A stretch of 64,000 nt of DNA, from NCBI GenBank assembly GCA_902806595.1, contig CADCXC010000014.1:620001-684000 (forward strand), written 5' to 3'. This document shows, in pieces, positions 59,803 to 64,000 of this stretch. The translations under genes and the position numbers were made by a program. The notes below the pieces were generated by a model. The model was not told where the DNA came from. It was given only the letters and a program-made list of their open reading frames with translations, and searched no databases. The DNA comes from Pyrenopolyporus hunteri. Taxonomy: Eukaryota > Ascomycota > Sordariomycetes > Xylariales > Hypoxylaceae. Every line of letters begins with the position of its first letter. Positions within the stretch are counted from its first letter, which is position 1.

Positions 59803-61764
59803 ATGACGGTCCTTTCAAGTATTATCACTGCCTTATCGCTGCTGGGCGTCGTCTGCTCTGACTTCGTTCTCGCCGATTATACCTTACACGAAGCCACCTA
59901 TGTCAAACTCCGAGACAACATGGGCGATCAATTTGAATCATTCTGCGACAGCATCGGTTTATCGGGAGCGCAGGCTGAGACTCTAAGGCCGAAATATGAC
60001 ATAGCGACAAACAGCACCGACCTTAAGGGGAAACTGGATGCTACCTGCTCGGCGGTAGCGCTCTCTCTTGGATCGGACCTAGTTGATAGGGCTCCCTTGA
60101 ACGAGACGCTGGTGGGCGAGAATTGGTGAGTCCCGCACGACGTGCTTCTTCATCCCATTCTTATACAAACCAAAGGTCGAAAGCTTGCGTCCGCGAGCCC
60201 TACTGCATCATCCAACCACGAACCGCAAAAGATGTATCAAATACTATTAAGGCAATCGGAAAATTTGGCGTCAAATTCGCCGTTCGCAGTGGCGGCCACT
60301 CCCCCAATCCAGGATGGTCGAGCGTCGGGGAAGGCGGGATTCTTCTAGACCTGCAGAAAATGAACAACGTCAGTCTAAACTGCGACAAGACGGTCGCCTC
60401 CATCGGCCCTGGAGCTCGGTGGGGTGACGCGATCTATACTTTGGATGCGCAGGGAGCTACCGTGATAGGCGGGCGAGTTCCTGACGTCGGTGTAGCAGGA
60501 GTAATTCTAGGCGGTAGGTCCTAGACTAGCATTGCCCATCCGTCCACTGCTAAACACTTACAGGTGGTTACTTTCACTTCACGGCGCAATTTGGTACCGC
60601 CGCTGACAACGTAAAAAACTTCGAGGTATGTAAGACGTTTTTCTTGGTGGACGTGTCTGCTGGGCGAGCACCTATCAAGTCTCTAAGATTCCAGTCCTAG
60701 CTTTCACATGCTAACACGGACCCCAGATCGTCCTATCAGATGGCACCATCACTGACGCCAATGCGGACACCAACCCGGACCTCTTCTGGGCTCTCAAAGG
60801 TGGTGGGCCAAATTTTGGAATCGTTACCAGGTTTGACCTCTACACCGTACCTGTGAGAGAAATTTGGTTCCAAGCCTCCGTATTCTCAGTAGATCAAATC
60901 GATGATCTCCTCGATGCCTTCGCACAATGGCAGCAGAACGAAGGGGCGACCGATCTCAAGGGCACCGTAGGACTAGGTATCGGACTTGATTCAGTCAGTC
61001 TTGGCCTGGTCTACTCCGAACCAGCCCCAGAAAAACCAAGCGCGTTCACCCCGTTTTACAATTTGACGCCGCTTGCCGTCGCTGTACCGCCAACCAATGG
61101 CTCAATCTCTACTGTAACGGCGATGATGGCCTCCACCGGAACGGGAGGTGCACGGTACGCTTACGGACTCTTTTACATGTCTAATATCGACACTAACTGA
61201 TCAATAAATAGCCATGATTACAGGGCGACCAGCACACGGATCGACGCGCAGCTTTACAAAGACGTCTATGCCTTCTGGCGGGAGAAGGCTATTGCTGTTC
61301 GCGAAGCTACGGGGGCCAATCAAACTTTTACGATCCAACCCGTTCCTCGCAACGTCGCTCAGGAGGGGGCCAAGAAAGGAGGAAACCCAATGAATATCCC
61401 GGACGAAAATCATGGCTGTATGTCCGACCCATTCCTTACTCTGACCCTAACAGTCTAACGGGTAAATATCTAACGAAATCTAGGGTGGACGACACTGATT
61501 GACTGGAATGATGCCTCTAACGACGACCTCGTAAGGTCTGTTTCGATCCAAACTTCCGAGAAATGGAAGCAACTAGGTGACGAGCGAGGTTCATCATTGC
61601 CGTTTCTATTCATGAACGATGCATCTCGCGATCAGAATCCACTCGCTTCATACGGCACGGAGAACGTTAATAAACTCAAGCAAATTTCCCAGAAGTACGA
61701 TCCGGCGCAGCTATTTCAGAAGCAACAGAACGACGGGTTCCTGCTCTCTAAGGTGTCGACTTAG
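59803..61764 (+). CDS. Secreted BBE-like FAD-dependent oxidoreductase
   Basis: Flavoenzyme of the PCMH/berberine-bridge-enzyme family; such enzymes oxidise sugars or alkaloid- and polyketide-type substrates with oxygen. Exons are 59803-60125, 60176-60513, 60564-60625, 60727-61154, 61224-61417 and 61484-61764, giving 541 aa. A signal peptide starts MTVLSSIITALSLLGVVCS. The FAD domain has FAVRSGGHSPNPG, where H149 is the usual covalent attachment residue, GPGARWGDAIYTL, and GGYFHFTAQFGTAADNVKNFE. The second attachment Cys is replaced, so binding is probably by one bond. WALKGGGPNFGIVTRFDLYT follows. The C-terminal BBE segment ends with the KYDPAQLFQ motif. The tail-to-tail neighbour at 62985 is a paralogue. 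Confidence 0.92.
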
Positions 61765-62984
61765 ATTCCTAATGCAGTTTCTCAGCGTTTAATTCTATTC
61801 TATTTGTGTGGTTGTAAATATCAGAGATTATAGTAGTACGGCATTCGTTCTGAGTTATAATGCGTGTTCCCGGTCTTGGGGGTCTTGAGAATGGTCTAGA
61901 ACGCCTTGTAAGCTTCACTGCCGTGAAAACTCACCAATCTTAACGGCTTACTTGCTGATTATTCATTGCTTACAATTAACACAATTTAATAGATACCTTA
62001 GATGCGTATCTGATAATATCATAGACTCACACCTATAGTGAAACTCCGAGAGGAAAAAATCCATTTGGTCCGGTGAGCTCGCAATTGCGACGGCGGGTTA
62101 TTCCGCATACCATACATGCATTTACGTACCATCAGCAATCCTGGCACGAGGTCGTCACCCTGCTGTAAGTAGGGAGATACGTTGAATGGACCGAACCTGT
62201 GGACTCAATACCTAAATACTCATTCGTTATTTCTTTTCTTTTCTCTTTTCCAAGAAAAACCCTCCGATAAATTCTACTTCTCACTTGTGAATATCGTGTT
62301 AGTGTCACCGCCTTTCATGGCCTCTCCTCGTAGGATCGCATGTTGGCCACGAGAAAGATACATTGGATTCCACGACCGACATGCCTTAATCTTAACATTG
62401 CAAGGCTCGTGGTCAGGTGTTCTGCATGGAGGGTATGGTCACCTACGCAGACTTCATGTTCAGTTATGTTGCATATGAATCTAGCATATTATCCATGGCT
62501 CTGGGAATCGTGTAATTTGTTTTAAGCAGATGCCTCGGGTTTCCATATACGACCCAATCCTATACCCGAGTGACAAACTGTGCCCATGGGGATTAATTGC
62601 ATGGGAATTTGTGCCAAGATATCTTCACCACCAACATGCATACTATCACAAATGAAGGGATAACTAGGCAGGTATATATTCATAATGCTGCCTAATAGGA
62701 ATTTGGTCATCACTCTATCTTAGAGTCAAACGCTCAGTAACTCCTATCCTCCTCCCTGAGAAGAAGATAGGATTCGCAGATCTCATACCGAAGAGAGTTA
62801 CTAGTTGAATTAACTATTGTTCCGAACTCCCGAAGCGCTTGTCACGTACAAGACCGCCATATACCTACACCTAGATTCACTCGGCCGAGTCTCCCGAACT
62901 CGTGCGTCACGCATATATAGGTAGGTAGGTATGTTTCCTACTAAGGCATGTAACATGTCATTATCTATATATGGACACAACATA
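61765..62984. other. Convergent 3' intergenic region between two FAD oxidases
   Basis: 1.2 kb without a recognised gene, containing TAGG units near 62919-62932. Confidence 0.55.
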
Positions 62985-64000
62985 TCAGGGGAGTTTATAA
63001 CCTCCCGGAACCAGCCTCTGGAACACTGAATACGGATCATACTTAGATCGTATCTCTCTCAGCCTGCGGACGTTAGAATGACCATAGTGTTCAATAACCT
63101 TCTGGTCCCAACTCGCATCGTTCATGAATAAGAACGGAAGGTGGTTGCCGGTCTTCTTTGCGGCCGCCTCAACCTCGCCGATCAGCTGTGTGGAACCGTC
63201 GTGTACGGTCTCATCATCTTCTGGGAACAACCAGCCGGAATCAACCTTGAACCATGTCTGGTTGACGGCCTTCAATCCTAATGCGTTGCCTCCTTCGGCG
63301 TTTCCCGCCTCTATGGCGCCGCTGGATATTGGCTGTATGGAGAAGGACGTAGAGCCCCCAATTGCAGATGCTATCTTCTTTAACGCCGGCGATGTGGTCA
63401 CAATGGAGCCGATCTTTTCATACAACTCTTTGCTGGGGGTCAGAGTTGTGGTAAACCAATCAATCCTGTAAGTTGGTTAGATTATATCCGAATGGGTACG
63501 AATACTAGTAGGTCGGAAATAGGTGTACCGAGGGATTGAAATGGGATTGATAGGCAGTGTTAAATCCGTTACAGGGCCACCATCCTACTTATCTCGCTTA
63601 TAATGAAGATTCGGCGTATACATGCTCACGTGAAAAGAAGTGAGACTAACCTTGGTGGGAGCGCCTCTTGGGCTTGACCGTTAAGAAAATCGGTAAAGGA
63701 GCTGAGTGTTGTAGTATCAAAGGTGGTGTTGATGTGATAAAACGGCTCAAACGCGGCTGGATTTACCTCCGGCTTAAGGTATATCAGACTAAGTACAACA
63801 CCGAACGTCTTGTTGATAGGGAAGCCCTGTAGCATTAGATTTGCATAAGGATCCTTATTCGGAGCTGTTTGATAAGCCAGCGTAGCAGTAAGCAATTCGG
63901 GAAGGTCGTCTAGAGTGTATCCTCTGATTCCTCCCCAAACTTGTTGAATAGGATACGTGCGGAGTTTGAACGAAGTCACGATTCCTTGCCAACGTCTTAA
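62985..64000 (-). CDS. BBE-like FAD-dependent oxidoreductase, C-terminal part (runs off the window)
   Basis: The minus strand carries the C-terminal half of a second enzyme of the same family as the gene at 59803. Exons are 63465-62985 and one ending at 63651 that begins near 63984 or beyond the window. The start of the visible part reads GIVTSFKLRTYP, the family pattern just after the FAD domain. The last residues include HLPFLFMNDASWDQ and RSKYDPYSVFQRLVPGG, closely matching the neighbour. The 185-nt intron is long for this genome. The bases 63985-64000 do not continue the family sequence, so an intron probably begins there. The FAD-attachment region is outside the window. Confidence 0.85.

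Overview
The window is nuclear DNA of a filamentous ascomycete (Pezizomycotina, most likely a Sordariomycete). The evidence is many short introns (about 47-70 nt) with CTAAC-type branch points, a FunK1 kinase, a fungal-rhodopsin membrane protein, secreted BBE-type flavoenzymes, CCCTAA telomere-type repeats and two RIP-bleached AT islands. A placement near Xylariales is only a guess. All gene models come from reading splice sites and family resemblance by eye; there is no transcript support.

Layout. 1-3.3 kb is non-coding with TAGG microsatellites. 3.3-6.3 kb holds DIS3/RRP44, the catalytic exosome subunit. 6.3-17.7 kb has no gene I can support. 17.8-19.3 kb holds a Ser/Thr/Pro-rich single-pass membrane protein. 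21.7-22.8 kb holds DPB4 (DNA polymerase epsilon). 25.3-29.8 kb holds the MAPKKK of the osmostress pathway (SSK2 type) on the minus strand, divergent from SLD3 (replication initiation, 31.6-34.6 kb). 35.7-37.5 kb holds a secreted type-B carboxylesterase, divergent from a bHLH regulator (39.5-40.7 kb). 41.5-43.8 kb holds a FunK1 kinase with a small first exon.

From about 45 kb the window looks accessory. Two related AT-rich terminal-inverted-repeat elements (45.3-46.7 and 50.6-51.3 kb) bracket a sugar-porter MFS gene (48.4-50.5 kb). A short interstitial telomere-type array follows at 51.47 kb. Next come a PrsW-type membrane protease, a tRNA-Ser(GCU) with an intron, a cytochrome P450, a fungal-rhodopsin membrane protein and two convergent BBE-like FAD oxidases; the second runs off the right edge. 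The P450 and the oxidases could belong to a specialised-metabolism locus, but no backbone synthase is visible.

The most notable finding is in the sugar-porter gene. The only intron arrangement I found that restores both frame and family sequence is a spliceosomal twin intron, in which an inner intron splits the donor of an outer intron between its first and second bases. Other points are a near-perfect ~845-bp AT palindrome that keeps its C and G almost only in CpG, a long open extension after the MAPKKK stop codon, and an 11-bp duplication that copies the anticodon triplet in the tRNA-Ser gene.
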